53,748 nt of DNA from Phoronis australis (lineage: Eukaryota; Phoronida; Phoronidae), in assembly GCA_002633005.1 (NCBI GenBank), contig NMRA01000545.1, positions 234,712-288,459 of the forward strand, given 5' to 3'. The notes beneath the pieces are model-generated. The model was not told the DNA's origin. It was given only the letters and a program-made list of their open reading frames with translations, and did not search any database. A program made the translations under genes and the position numbers. Below are positions 22,401 through 33,789 of the stretch, in pieces (position 1 is the first letter of the stretch; each line of letters starts with the position of its first letter).

Positions 22401-25400
22401 TCCGAGGCTGTTAGAGATTGGGATCGTGATTTGGATGTAAACAGGTTCAGACAAAAGGAGTTTTCAGTTGTTAGTTATTGAGATACCTGTATCCACAAAA
22501 TATTCTTTCAGACTTGCTGGTGTACAGACTCTAATAAAGATTGTGCTGTGTTATGCAATAGCTCCATGGTGGACGAGTGAGTCACATACTTTATGATTTC
22601 AGGTTGTACAACAAGGAGTCTGTCTTGGAACTGTTATTGGATCGTAGTCAGTTTGAGCACTCACAGAACTTTAGACACCTTAGAGGACTCAAGGTAAGCC
22701 TGGTGCATGTCAGTCAATTCCAAAGGGAAGGACAAGGATAGTGATATATTATTACTCAGTAGTTGATTCAGGGGCTCAGGTGGTTGGTTTCAATATTCTC
22801 AGTCAGTGTATATTTGTCCTCCAAGAAAGTAGAGGTAGTAATTCGGAAAGTTAGTACACATTTCAAAGAAGTCATTTTTCACCTCTAAATGCATTCAGCT
22901 CGACTTATCATCCTGGAATTGGAAATGGTTGTGAATTTTGTTACTTTTGTAATACTGATAAGAGCTTACTACATGCTGGACTTGAACAAGTCTTGGAAGG
23001 AACTTTCTTACAGTATTCAGATATACAAAACAAGTTTTAAAACTTCTTCAGTTACTAAGCCAATACTAATAGTGTCTTGAAAGTTGAAGGCATGATTTAT
23101 TGAAGATGTTGTCGCCACTCAGCTCTATTTTGGCCTAAGCTTTTATCGCCACGACATGTTTTCTGGACATAGGTAACTGTATTATCAGAATTTTACTGGC
23201 TCCTTGGCTTCATCTTTTGTTTACTTATTGAAGTCATAATGAATATTTTATTTAATCTTATTTTAGCTACAAGCTTCATTAAATATCCTTATAGTACAGG
23301 TGTATGCGCCTTTCATTAACAGGATGTCAAGGAGCTGAAACTGACAGACAACCCTGCGTATGAGGAGAGGGACAATGATAAGGGTGATGGCTACACAGAC
23401 AGACTGACCTCACCCTACATCTGTCCTGTGGTTGGCATTGAGATGAATGGCAAATACAGGTGTGATATTTAGAGATGAAGGAGCTGGATTGTTGTTTTAG
23501 TCCACTGCAGTATCATTGCAAAATTTTGATGCAGATAAGTTGGGATAATGTTTGCAGTTACTTAATTAACGATGAAAAATAAATTGGATTCCATTTCTCG
23601 TCTGCGATTTCTCCATCCATCCTCACCTGGCCAACATTGCTGAAAGAATGAAAAATTCCTTAATAATTAATGACTCATTGGCTCATGTAATAAAGATACA
23701 GAGAAAAGGAATTTCCTGTGTGGTCAAGTCCTCCCAGTGACGACTCACCAAGCAATGATTTTTGTCAAAATTTGAGAGTGTACCACTCACCTGCACTCAT
23801 CTCTCACCTAGTGATGGCCAGACTGAAGCATGCAACATCCAACATAGAGGTTTCTGCAAATAGACCAAACAATGAATAACATGATTCTAGAAGTTCATTG
23901 GTTAAAAGTTGTTTCCAGGAAGCCTTAAAATAGCTTAGGATATTCATAGTTAAGTGTTTTGAGATAGAATGTTTATAACTATTTTGTTTCAGTGTATGTT
24001 ACACGTAATAACTGAATTCTTGTGATGACATGCAACATTCTTACTTATCTAATGAATACAGTTTTATCTTTTATGACACCCATATACGTGTACCTGTTAT
24101 TATGCTCTGTGTTTTTCATTCTACTGTAGGTTTTGCTTCGTCTGGACGTGTGGCTGTGTGTTCAGTGAGCGGGCTTTGAAAGAGGTCAAGTCAGATATCT
24201 GCCACAAGGTACATACTTACATTTTGTTCTGTAATTTTGTTATCTGCCCACACATATGTATGTGTGTACATACTGCCATCATCTCTTAGAACATCTAGCC
24301 TCTACCACTCTGTCTATGAAACTTTCTTTTAGAATGATAATGAAATTTGGTCAATGAGTTTGTTTCACAAATAGCTTGTATGGTGTCAATTTTGGGTCAA
24401 ATCCAACTAATACTATGTCACCAAAGTTTCTTTTCTTGCGGGAATGTTTGGAATAGTAATTGTTCTTATTTTTAAATTGGTCATCTAGTTCTGTCATAAA
24501 AGTGGAATAGTAATTGTTCTTATTTTTAAATTGGTCATCTAGTTCTGTCATAAAAGTGGAATAGTAATTGTTCTTATTTTTAAATTGGTCATCTAGTTCT
24601 GTCATAAAAGTGAGCAGCTAAAAAAATACTGCACCACCGACTCGATTTTCCCAAAAAAATCAGACTAGGATCAACTAGGCTTTTTTGGTCAAATAAATGT
24701 GTTTGGCCTTGTGTGTACTCCCTAGGCTATACATAGAAATTTGTGCTGACTGAAATTTACAATGAGAATTTACTTATAATAATAATAATAATAATAATAA
24801 CTTTATTTATGGAGGATAAAAAACATGTTAAGTGTAAAACTTATCTACCACATGGTCCTCAAAAGAAACTAATTTTCTCCCAGAGCCAACAAAATCTTTT
24901 GATCTTATAAATTCATCAACTGTCATCATTTTTACTTGTTTTCTCTCACAGTGTGGTAAAGCATATCAAAAGTCGGATGTTGTAATTCTAAATGGAACTG
25001 AGGAAGATGAGTCTGAAATGGAGGCTAAGATGGAGGCACGTCGTCTGCTCGCCAGACAACAGAAAAAGGCCAAGAAACATAAAGTGGAGACAGGTTAGTG
25101 GATTTAATGATAACCAGGAAGTGGTTCTGCAAAAGATTCTTGATTTTTGTCTCCATACCATGACAAAATCATCAGTATCTTCGAACAGAATTCTTAGACT
25201 TTGTAATCTTTGGTGTTTTTCAAAAGATATTTCCTTTCTACCTGTAGCCTGTTTTACAGTACATTACTGCCTTAAAGTTTATGTGTATCAGCTTGCCGAT
25301 CTATTTCCATACTTATGGTTTAGTCACTTAACGACCATATAGGCTGTTGCCTTTAATAAAAATCCAGACGTTATTTCGATATAGAAATTCCCTGATTATG

Positions 25401-26339
25401 ACATATCTGTCATACCTATTCTCTTTTTACAGTGAGTTGGATAAAATCTTTAATTTGTACTTTCTACTGTTGCCGTGCTTCACTCATTATGAAACTCAAT
25501 CCTAGAATAAGTAAAAATGCATATCGGGAATAAATATCACCACGTATGAGTTGACCATATTTTCAGAGTGAAAAATAGACCCAATACTAACATAAGGACA
25601 TGTATGATGTACTTCAAAATGAGGTTGTATTGTAAGCAGGGTTGAACAGTCGCAATGCAGTATAACTATCCTCATCAAAATACACGACAATGGCATCCTA
25701 AAATATCAGGTTTCAAATGGTTCAACGTTAATATTGAAAGACTTGCCATTTGCTGTTCAGGATTTTCAAATAAACAGATTGGCCATGCATAACTGCACAA
25801 GGGCGTTTGAAGGTAGAGTATTTACAGCATGGAGATGGGTATTGAGCTGAATGTGAGCCTTCAGCGCTATTCATGGATTTAGCTGTTGTATAATGATATA
25901 CTAATATGTTGTGTTTAGTGACTGTATAACTATTTACTTGATGTAAATGAAGTAAACACTCCTGATGTTTTTTGTGTGATGCAACACAAGAGGATGAGTA
26001 CCTGAATTCCTTTGTTCTGAATTTGTTCGTTTGTTTTCACCAGCCACTGAGTCGTCAACTTCTCCCGGAATACCTACAGAAGCGACATCTAGCAAGATGC
26101 CCAAACTACAACCACCAACTGCAAAAGGAAAATCCTTGACAAACGGGGTAGTAAATGGAGCCTCAGACAATAAGTCAAAGCTATCTAATGGCAAAGTGAA
26201 TGGTGCAGTGTCAAAATGTAAAAGTATCCAAGAGGATCCAAGTGCCAGTAAAGTGTTTAAATCACTCTTTACTACCAGTGACAAGGCGAAAAACCAGCCG
26301 CAGGGAAATTGGGTCACTTTTAATCCACAGTATTTCTGA
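19351..26339 (+). CDS. RTF2: RTF2 (replication termination factor 2) homologue, 7 coding exons
   Basis: Exons 19351-19419, 21261-21355, 22603-22693, 23323-23459, 24130-24208, 24952-25093 and 26044-26339 join in frame, every intron being GT-AG, to give 302 residues. Human RTF2 is about 306. The N-terminus MGCDGGTIPTRDELV is diagnostic. A first modified RING-like region covers about residues 36-60 (C-x-ISQ, then VACELGKLYNK). A second covers about 115-165, with ICPVVGIEMNGKYRFCFVW, GCVFSERALKE and the CHKCG pair. The tail is basic and low-complexity, ending SLFTT...WVTFNPQYF. Known biology: fission yeast Rtf2 stabilises stalled forks at a replication termination site, and human RTF2 acts at stalled forks and is shuttled to the proteasome by DDI1/2. 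This is a nuclear protein. Introns 1 and 5 carry mobile or tandem repeats. Confidence 0.95.
19474..20285. mobile_element. DNA element with compound terminal inverted repeats in RTF2 intron 1
   Basis: Two nested inverted repeats are seen. The outer pair is AGTGACCTAATTATCGGACG at about 19474 against AGTGTACCTAATCATCGGAC, the reverse complement ending near 20285. The inner pair is GAACCTAAATATCGGACA at about 19666 against its reverse complement at about 20243-20262. All share ACCTAAWYATCGGAC. The element begins about 55 bases after the exon 1 donor. No transposase frame and no target duplication were seen. It ends just before the repeat copy at 20302. Confidence 0.55.
20302..20730 (+). mobile_element. 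Third copy of the 5612-6506 repeat family, in RTF2 intron 1
   Basis: Starts CCAATGACCATCGCCTCTG and follows the 5613-6006 copy through TATAAATACCTTTTGCGCAT, the CTTCGAGCAGTCCCTATTTC segment and the end GCCGTGTTGT. It lacks a large part near the start and has a short insertion (CTCGGCGCACGCC region) relative to the first copy. It shows that the longer form is the family's unit. Confidence 0.8.
21261..21355 (+). CDS. RTF2: RTF2 coding exon 2
   Basis: Starts after TTGTTTTCAG and encodes residues 24-54 plus two bases of K55. It contains WQHCAISQEKL and IVACELGK, the first RING-like cysteine region. Donor GTAAGT. Confidence 0.93.
22603..22693 (+). CDS. RTF2: RTF2 coding exon 3
   Basis: Completes K55 and encodes residues 56-85 (LYNKESVLELLLDRS and on to HLRGLK). 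Acceptor ATTTCAG, donor GTAAGC. Confidence 0.93.
23323..23459 (+). CDS. RTF2: RTF2 coding exon 4
   Basis: Encodes residues 86-130 plus two bases of R131: DVKELKLTDNPAY, an acidic linker, then YICPVVGIEMNGKY. Donor GTGTGA. Confidence 0.93.
24130..24208 (+). CDS. RTF2: RTF2 coding exon 5
   Basis: Completes R131 and encodes residues 132-157 with FCFVWTCGCVFSERALKE and ICHK, the second RING-like region. Donor GTACAT. Confidence 0.93.
24450..24611. repeat. 54-bp tandem repeat, three copies, in RTF2 intron 5
   Basis: Three virtually identical 54-base units begin GGAATAGTAATTGTTC at 24450, 24504 and 24558. The unit is a multiple of three, so an artificial minus-strand repeat ORF runs through it. 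The near identity implies recent expansion. Confidence 0.95.
24774..24840 (-). mobile_element. Retroposon 3' end with (TTA)n tail, copy 1
   Basis: A run of about nine TAA units is followed by CTTTATTTATGGAGGATAAA. The same arrangement occurs at 45411-45480. Read on the minus strand it is a retroposon-like end, ...AATAAAG(TTA)n. The body to the right is not recognised. Located in RTF2 intron 5. Confidence 0.5.
24952..25093 (+). CDS. RTF2: RTF2 coding exon 6
   Basis: Encodes residues 158-204 (CGKAYQKSDVVILNGTEED and on) and a basic helix rich in Arg and Lys ending KKHKVET. It closes the second RING-like region. Donor GTTAGT. Confidence 0.93.
26044..26339 (+). CDS. RTF2: RTF2 coding exon 7 (terminal)
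   Basis: Encodes residues 205-302: a disordered Ser/Lys-rich tail, then SKVFKSLFTTSD and the conserved end WVTFNPQYF with stop TGA at 26337-26339. Acceptor TTTTCACCAG. Confidence 0.93.
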
Positions 26340-27383
26340 GCTGTAGCTATGGACTGCATGACAAAGTTTGGGTGTACATTCTATTTCTGACATGAACTCA
26401 TGTGGATTACGAGTCAAGTTGTAAGCTTAGGGGCCTCTGTAATGTATTTCAACAAGATTTCAACTCATTGAGACTTCCCTGGTCGCATAATGGTAATTTT
26501 GTCCATGAAACGTTCAAATTTACAAGATTAGCGGAAGTTGCTCCACAAAATGAGAGGCAGTTAAACACATCAATCAGAGCCATGACTTTTACTAGCTAAC
26601 CCTGTCAAAAAAAATTTTGTTTGAAGTTGGAGAACCTAGCTCATGTGTGGAAAGACATGGTAAGAAAAAAACAGGTGAATTTGGTTTGAGTCCAAGGGTT
26701 GTTTGGGAATTGGAGTGCCGTCAGGGGTGACCTCTATCTGCCTGGTTAGAAAGCTTGTTTATTACTGGAGATTTATGTACTATACAAATCACTGGTATGG
26801 TTGAATAAGTTATTACTCAAATGTTGTGTGAAGTCATTTGCTTCTTGTAAATAGTTAAGGCCAAAAATAGCATATTATAGTTCTTGTCTGTGCCCAGCTC
26901 ATTTTAAAACCTGTACTTTCCTGTTTAGGGGTAAAATATGTCAGTTTACATCACTTAGCAAAGTTCTTTTTTCAAAAGCTACACAAACTGTAGGTAGTTT
27001 TTTATCAAAGTACCAACAATCGCCTCTTTTGTGACTTTAGTTAAGAACAAGTTTCCAAAGGCAAGTGGTGCAGTTTTCATTATCGCTCTCAAAAAACAGA
27101 CCAGATCCAATTATGCCTTTTGGCCTAATGCGACTTAACATTAATTTTTTTAGTGAATATGTTTGTATTGAGAGAGTAAAAGATTTCTGATTCATCTCAG
27201 TCTTGTTTCATCTCTGAAATATCAAGTACAAGTAATTGTCTCTGTGTCATATCAACATCAAGGTTTACATTTTATGACTGTCACTGTTTACACCATTCAA
27301 CTACTATTATTACCAGGTCTCTGCCTCTTGAGCCTACATGTAACTGTCTCAATATTTCTGCCACAACTGATCACGGCTGACAC
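26340..27383 (+). other. RTF2 3'UTR and downstream sequence
   Basis: AT-rich, with no recognised exon or repeat. No clean AATAAA could be placed, so the 3' end is not defined. Confidence 0.4.
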
Positions 27384-28260
27384 TGATTTTCGGACATGTT
27401 CGACTACTGTGGCGACTCCTAGTGGCATTTTTTGCGTCTACCGCTATATTTCCTTAACTCTAAGGATGATTTTGAAAATTGGTGTTTATGTTTCTACTGT
27501 GAAGAGGATGGGTGATGATGATTTTCGGACTACTGTAGCTCCTCCTAGTGGCAGTTATTTTACGTCTGGCTGTATCAGGCAAACGCTCTGCAGGATACAT
27601 GTAAATTTGGCAAGTGTATTAACATGAAGTTTATTAATATGAAGTTGACATTGGCAACATTTGGACGGATCCGACTACTGCTGTGCCCCCTAGTGGCAAT
27701 TTTAGTTTTTTCGTCTAGGGCTGTATGGTCTTTACCCTTTGCAAGATCTTTGTGAAATTTAGCAGATGTGTTCCTATGGAGATGGCAGTAGATGACCTGA
27801 GTTTCAGACCGATACAACTACAGCAGGGCTCCCTAGTGGCAATTTTATTTTTTTACGTTTGCTTGTGTAACTTCAGAGTTCCTTTATGGTTTTTCATGAA
27901 ACTTGTTTCTAGTAGAGGACAGCACCTTCCTTTATGTGTTGGAATCTACGTATTCTGCACCAACTTGTAGCCATTTTCATTATTTTTAGTTTTTTTTTTT
28001 GTCGTCTGCTTCTGTATCTGCCAAACTGCGCACAGGAACATTATGAAAATTGGCAAATGTGATTCTACTGCTAAGAGTATGACTGACGTTGATTTTCAAA
28101 GGGGTTCAACTACTGTTCCCAGTGGGAGCTTTTTACGTTTGCCCTTTTTGGAGTTTTGACGGATTTTCATGAACTTTGGCAAATGTTTTGGAGAGGCGAC
28201 ACCTTCTCATTTTGGATGGGTTCAATATATTTCGTGCCATCTAATGGCCAGTTTTATGAT
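27384..28260 (+). repeat. Diverged ~130-145 bp tandem array with CTCF-like core, block 2
   Basis: The core CCTAGTGGC or a variant recurs at 27418, 27544, 27689, 27832, about 27964, 28118 and 28238, so spacing is about 120-154 bases. Each monomer also carries the order GATTTTCGGA.., CGACTACTGTGGC, core, TTTTACGTCTG.. and a TTTGTGAAATTTGGCA-like phrase. The best core, GTGCCCCCTAGTGGCAA, is at 27684-27700; its reverse complement resembles the vertebrate CTCF consensus. The block is the opposite orientation of 100-2710. Confidence 0.75.
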
Positions 28261-29128
28261 ACAAATAAACACCCCTAGAACATGCGCGCACCCAACCCAA
28301 AATATAGAGGGGCTCGAATTTTTCGGTATGCGGAATTTTTACTGACAAAAATCAACGAGGACTAAAAAAAGCGGGCCGTTATGTTCAGGCCTACGAATTG
28401 TGCAACCTCGCAGAATTCTTGTTTCGCTGAGGCGGACCTTTTTGCCCCCTCCCCTACCCCCCGGGTGCGCCCATGTAGAAGGAACACCATTTGCGGTACG
28501 GTCGTGGGCACGTTTCAATGCTCCGCGTTGCTTTTATTTAGAAAATATATGGTGACACTTTACTTCTCTGTAACAAAATTGTAGATATTGACCTGTATAC
28601 AATTCAAACAAATTAAACCCGTGTTCCTTTTTGATTTAGACCACTTTCCCCTCCAAAATGTTGTCGTTGTTCCTAACTCCGCTTGTTTCTAGATTCCGAA
28701 AAACTGAGAGTTACTGCTCGAGGCCATGCTCGGTGTCTAAAATAAAATCGCCGTGAACATTTGCGTATGTTTCTTCAATAGCCTATGCTAACACAATAAT
28801 CATTGTACCTTTGATTGTTGGTTTGTATCAAAAGGTTCGTTCAGCGGTTGTGCGAAATAGAAGCCAAATGCTTATAAAGCACATGTTGCTAGTTGTGTTA
28901 AAAATTAAAAGCATGGCCATCTCTTCGCGGTACTGTTTCGCGCAGATTTTATGTCACACAAAGTCTTTGTGTAAATTTGCGTCGGTGCCCACGGCAGTGT
29001 TTCCACTACATTTTTCAGTTCCATAATTTCAAACGACACATTTAGTTCGTTTTATTGTGCTTTTCTTGAGATAGTGCCTGGCTAACATGGCTTGAAAGGT
29101 CTGAAATAATGCAATTAACTTTTTAAGA
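28261..29128. other. Intergenic sequence with a GC-richer patch
   Basis: Around 28360-28520 the sequence is GC-rich with several CpG, but no gene is recognised. The rest is AT-rich and featureless. Confidence 0.4.
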
Positions 29129-29245
29129 GAACACAGCATCTCGGACTGCAGCGCGTGATGCCCATTATGACGTAAACACACTCTGAAGTTACACAAGCAA
29201 AGGTAAAAAAAAAAAATTGCCACTAGGGAGCATAATGATCAATCA
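29129..29245 (-). repeat. Solitary monomer of the CTCF-like-core repeat
   Basis: TTGCCACTAGGGAGCAT at 29217-29233 with flanking TACACAAGCAAAGGTAAA matches the reverse complement of the monomers at 27384-28260 (e.g. TTTACGTTTGCTTGTGTAAC at about 27851). Confidence 0.6.
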
Positions 29246-30187
29246 AAAATCGTGATTTCCGTGAAGTCAGTTGACATTTGTGTAAAACGACGCATATCAG
29301 TCTTACAGAGGACCGACTATTTGGTCACCATCCCAGGATAAAGCGTCGCGGTCACGCACTTTTGAAATGCCATTGTCTAAAGTTTGGATGATATTTAAGA
29401 GAAATCGTTCATGCCATTTCGGTGCAACCTTTTTCTTGATAAAGGTGGTAGTCGGGCGCTTAACTTTTACTGGCACACGTAAAAACGGGTGTGCGTGACT
29501 GCTATTTCAAGTGCTTTTCGGTGTCTCATTTTTAACGATCATTTTTAACACAATGTTCGGTGTGATGATGAAAAAGGTCAGTTACTCCTGTGAATGAGTT
29601 TCCCTGCAACTTGCCTGTCTGAGACGGCTTTGCAATGAATGTACCTGATGGAATATTGTTCAGCTCGCGGACATTTGCTCTTTTACCGATTATTTCTCAC
29701 CGGGTTGTGAGCGTTCTTGCTCAGCTTTTGAGGGAGCAATAACCACATAGCTGATTGTGTAGCTAAATGTCTAGACTGTTGTGAAATCTGATGCCGCTTC
29801 TTCCACTAAGTTATCATTAAAGGACTTAACACGAGTCGTGCTGCTTATCTGGTGGAGAGCGAAGGACATCAGCAACCCGGGATATCACGAGTGTGGGGAC
29901 AAGTTGATATAGTACGCTTGTCGAGTTTTTCGTGGAAACCAGACGTAGAGAGCCTAAATACTTGACGGCAGTGTGCGTTGAAACTGTTTTGTTGGTCGGA
30001 GGAACCAGTGAATCAATTAAAGCAAATACCATGTACGTGCTTTCCAACACTACACGGGCCTGCGTGTAAGTGTTTGTGTTTCCGTCAGTCGATGACTTAG
30101 CAGAGAAAACAATAAATTCATTTTTAAGCTCAACGACGATTGGATACAAGACCTTATGTTTTAAAAGACGGTACGGCGGAGAAATCT
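29246..30187. other. 5' flank of the KCNE-like gene
   Basis: Non-coding. A consensus donor GTAAGT (GT at 30066-30067) follows a short ATG-started frame at about 30031 but no matching acceptor was convincing, so a 5'UTR intron is possible but unproven. Confidence 0.3.
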
Positions 30188-30322
30188 ATGAGTCAAGAGG
30201 AGAACCCAAGTTGTCTTTTGGACGAGTTGAATTTTGTAAAATACGATGCCTCCTGGAAGTATTTACACGACAAGAAACCTTCTGATAAACGAGACTGGGG
30301 TTGTTCAAAACGCTACTCATAA
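30188..30322 (+). promoter_or_regulatory. Upstream ORF overlapping the KCNE-like start
   Basis: ATG at 30188 opens 44 codons (start MSQEENPSCLLD) that overlap the ATG at 30246 in another frame and stop at 30322. If in the transcript leader it would compete with the main start. It shows no family resemblance. Confidence 0.3.
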
Positions 30323-30545
30323 CATCAGTGGATTAGTCGTCGCGACCACTGCGAAACCTGCGGACCACACCATAATGGCATTTGATCACATCTATTTTAT
30401 GGTGGTGTTCATTGCATTTTACACGTGTATAATATTTTCGTGTATGGTCGGGATCAGGAAGCGAAACAGAGAGGAAATGTCGCAAAGGAACTGGTTCAAA
30501 GATTTTTTCTTTAAAGATTCAAGACCATACTATGAAGAGGAATAG
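30246..30545 (+). CDS. Small single-pass membrane protein, KCNE (MinK)-like
   Basis: A single exon of 99 residues. A TAA lies in frame just upstream (30237-30239), and the ATG has A at -3. The N-terminal part (1-48) has no obvious signal peptide and three N-glycosylation sequons (N15, N22, N26). One hydrophobic helix covers residues 49-69 (IYFMVVFIAFYTCIIFSCMVG), followed by a basic RKRNRE stop-transfer segment and a short tail with aromatic residues and acidic end. This is the KCNE layout: glycosylated outer N-terminus, Y-F-x-x-V-V-x-x-x-F-Y in the helix, and R-K-x-x-x-E after it. The helix start resembles KCNE4 (YFYILVVMSFY). KCNE proteins are beta-subunits that tune voltage-gated K+ channels such as KCNQ1. 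The SNDP motif after the helix in KCNE1-3 is absent, so it may be another small type I membrane protein. Vertebrate KCNE coding regions are also single-exon. Confidence 0.5.
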   Translation: MPPGSIYTTRNLLINETGVVQNATHNISGLVVATTAKPADHTIMAFDHIYFMVVFIAFYTCIIFSCMVGIRKRNREEMSQRNWFKDFFFKDSRPYYEEE

Positions 30546-33500
30546 ACATCAGAACTGAATTGAGAAAATATTTGTCGAATTCGTTTTTTACGTTGGTTGG
30601 TATGCCGGTAGTTTCCGAGCACAGGTTACGACAGCTGATATGAAATCCTGTTGTCTGCTCAACATTGCCCACTAGGCAGACTAATCATCATTCCAAAGTT
30701 GGTTTTCACCTCGTAATGCTTGATCACTGGGATTTTTCTTTCCGAAGAGATTTCTTTTTCTTTAATTGTTTTTTAACTGAGATGCCCTTGAAATATTATA
30801 TTTTTATCCATTGTTTGCATTCTGTCTTAAATGAAAAAAAATTACGAAAAGAAAATATTTGCCACATGAATGGTTTAATATTTTTACTATAACTTGCTTT
30901 TGGACTTTTCCTTTTAGGACTCACGAGTTGCATTGATAAGTAAGTTGCCATTGTATGTGTTATAAGTCATAATGGACTTCTTTTTTCGTTTCGTCATGTA
31001 ATGTAATAATCATATTTTGAATGCATGTTATGATTCTGAAATGGCACTTGCTCGGAACGCAGCTCAGCTAGCGCCTGCAAAAGCACAGAACATGGATCGG
31101 TTCTGTAAGTGAAGTTTACTAGGCGCATGTGCAAGAGCAATTTTTTGAAAAAAGTTGTTTTGGGAAGTGGCAGGTGGGTCTAAATACGTCTACACGCAAC
31201 ATAAAAGAGAAATGCTGCAATAGCCGTATCACATTGCAAATTACGTCAACTGTCGGCAGTAAGCTAAATATAAATACTAAAACCATAAGTGCTAGACAGA
31301 TTGATAAGTCATAATCCTATTTCGATGGATTAGGTGACTTTTAAGTTAACGAATTTTGTACACACAGGTTGGAAGTGACTCGTTTGATATGCATGCTGAC
31401 GCGGGTAAAATTCAAGCGCATTAAAAATAATTTCAAAACTTCTATTTAGTCCTTTTTCTAGACGATACCGATTTTCAGATGACTTTTGTTACTGAATCGC
31501 CTGGCATAGTCATTTGCTCGAAGTCACTACCCAAGTGCCAATTTTCTACTACGCTTAATGAACTGATTAATGTAAACACACGACACAAAACTATTGACAA
31601 CAAATAAAAACTCATCGCTGCGTTTTGGTCAATTTTATTGTATTTCTTCCGCGAAAGAAGGATTCCAGTACGTTATCTTTTCACGAGGAATTCCAATTTC
31701 AGAAACCAAATATTTTAAAAATTGCCATTTTGTGTTCTTGACATTTCAGTTAATTTAGGCAGTATTTTTATTGCTGTAAAGACGTCGCTAATGCGATAAT
31801 TGACCTGTACAACACATTAGGAGCTTAGATCACTGAACTTTCGTGATGTCAAAGACCGACGGCGACACCGATTTTCCGGTTGATGTAGAGAAAGATCGTC
31901 CTGCAACTACACGATAACATGATGGCCAGGTTTCCTAATGTCTGTCGTCAAAAGATTCGCTCCAAAATCCACACCGTTTAACAGCGCCGAAATGTTCGGC
32001 AACCGCCACTATTTATTCGGACGAATACTGAAAACAGTGCCAATTAAGTCGGTATATACCAGTGCGCCGGTTTTGGGGGCCGGGATAATACAACTATAGC
32101 ACTTAGGTGAATTAAGAGGGAAGGGGGGGGGGNGGGGGGGTCCAGTAGGCGCGGACATGACCACAAAATGCAGTCGCCTTGAGATGTGGCTGTTCTTTTT
32201 TGCTGGATATCAGACTCAAGTTGGCTTCTCATGGCGTCAATGTTTGGTTAAGCAATTTACCACGAACTGTCAGTTAAGTGAAGCCAGCAGAGACCATTCA
32301 GAACACGTTGAGATCAGTTCTATAGCGGCAAATGTTCTGAATCAAACGTTACAGAATGCAATGGACAGCTTTATAGCCGTTTTCATTAGATCACTTTGCC
32401 ATTTTGTTACTGCTCTACTGGAGGCAAAAGTTTATTCCTCAAATAAAGAGTTGTGACACCTTTGCAAAATCGTATCATTTCATCCCCAAATGCAGACTGA
32501 AGGTTGTCCCTTCTCCATGACTTGGACTGCGCAAGTCTCTAAAGAAAGACGGCAAACGCGGTTTGTTCTATAGTGGAATGGGCGCGTGACCACAGCGTAA
32601 TAACGAGCTGGAGGTATTCACGAATTAGATAACTTATAGCCTGAAACGGAATGTTTAGCCTACTGCCAGCTAATATTTTTCAATTCTTTCTAATTTCACA
32701 TATGAGGCAATAGGGGTGGAAGGCATTAAAACACTTAATGGTATTTTGCTCAACCCTGAACCGAGTTTGGGACTGGGACTTACACCTGGTTGTGGCTTTG
32801 CGGGAGGTTCGAGTTAACCAAAACTATTGCCGTTCGCAAGATCTTTTTTAGTCACACCGCTTACTTCTAAGGCATCCATGCCTAAATGTAAAACGCCTCG
32901 ATTTTATATAGTCGTGATGGCTGCGAGTGAATGTTTTGAAATCAATTTCCGATTAAATGCAATTCAGGTGACGAGGAGCAGGGGCGCGGGGGCACAGGAA
33001 TAAACAGAATTTCAGCAGATGCGCGGACCTTCTGACTAAAAAAAAGTTAACAGGGTTTGTTATTCACCCCCATCCCCCGAGCCCTCCCTGGTTGAGCCAA
33101 TGTGCTAGTCAACGATTCGCACCCGAACTGCCAAATGGTATCGGGTAGAATTTTGAATGTTAGGGGGTCCATGGCCCTCTTGGCCCTCCCTAAAATCCGT
33201 CACTGAGGAGACAAACTAACTGCTCGGATGCAAGGACCCCTTTGCGGATGCTAGCTGATTTGTCTGGCTACATTAGGATTTTCTCTTGTGAAGCTACTAA
33301 CATTTTCGCCTCTCACGTAAACGGAACATTAGATGAGCGGAGGGTGATTTCCACCAATTCTGAATGGGCAATAGTATTTGAAATTCAAACAGTAATTTAA
33401 TACTGTGATATTTTGTATTAAACTATTGGTTTAAAATTATAATAATTTCCTCCGAAATATCACATTTAAAGCAAATCAGACCACAAAAAACTTTCTTAAA

Positions 33501-33770
33501 TGGAAACTTTGACTTACTGATCAAATCACGAAAAACAGAATTTAATGATAAAATCTAATGTCAAAACAAAAAGTTTGAGGTAACAAAAGAGTGAGTACTG
33601 ATCTGTTAGATGTCTGTAGAAGCACAATACATTTTACTGAGGAGTTTGAAAGGTTTCCTTAAAATTGACGTGACTAATTAAATCATTCTCTTTCAATAAC
33701 TGACATTTTAAGATAAAATAATTAGTTCACAATGCATTCTATTGACTCATTCCCATCAAAAAGGAATACA
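30546..33770. other. Intergenic sequence, KCNE-like gene to DHODH
   Basis: No supported gene. A poly-G run with one unresolved base lies at 32123-32140. Moderately GC-rich stretches (about 32930-33240) carry no family-like ORF. Confidence 0.5.
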
Positions 33771-33783
33771 CACCTCCAGCACG

Positions 33784-33789
33784 TTTATT
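33784..33789 (-). terminator. Likely DHODH poly(A) signal
   Basis: TTTATT on the plus strand reads AATAAA on the minus strand, about 510 bases past the DHODH stop. Cleavage would fall near 33765. Confidence 0.45.

Noticed and set aside
24351-24605. 84-codon frame repeating DDQFKNKNNYYS
   Set aside because: Produced by the 54-bp tandem repeat inside RTF2 intron 5, on the strand opposite the gene.
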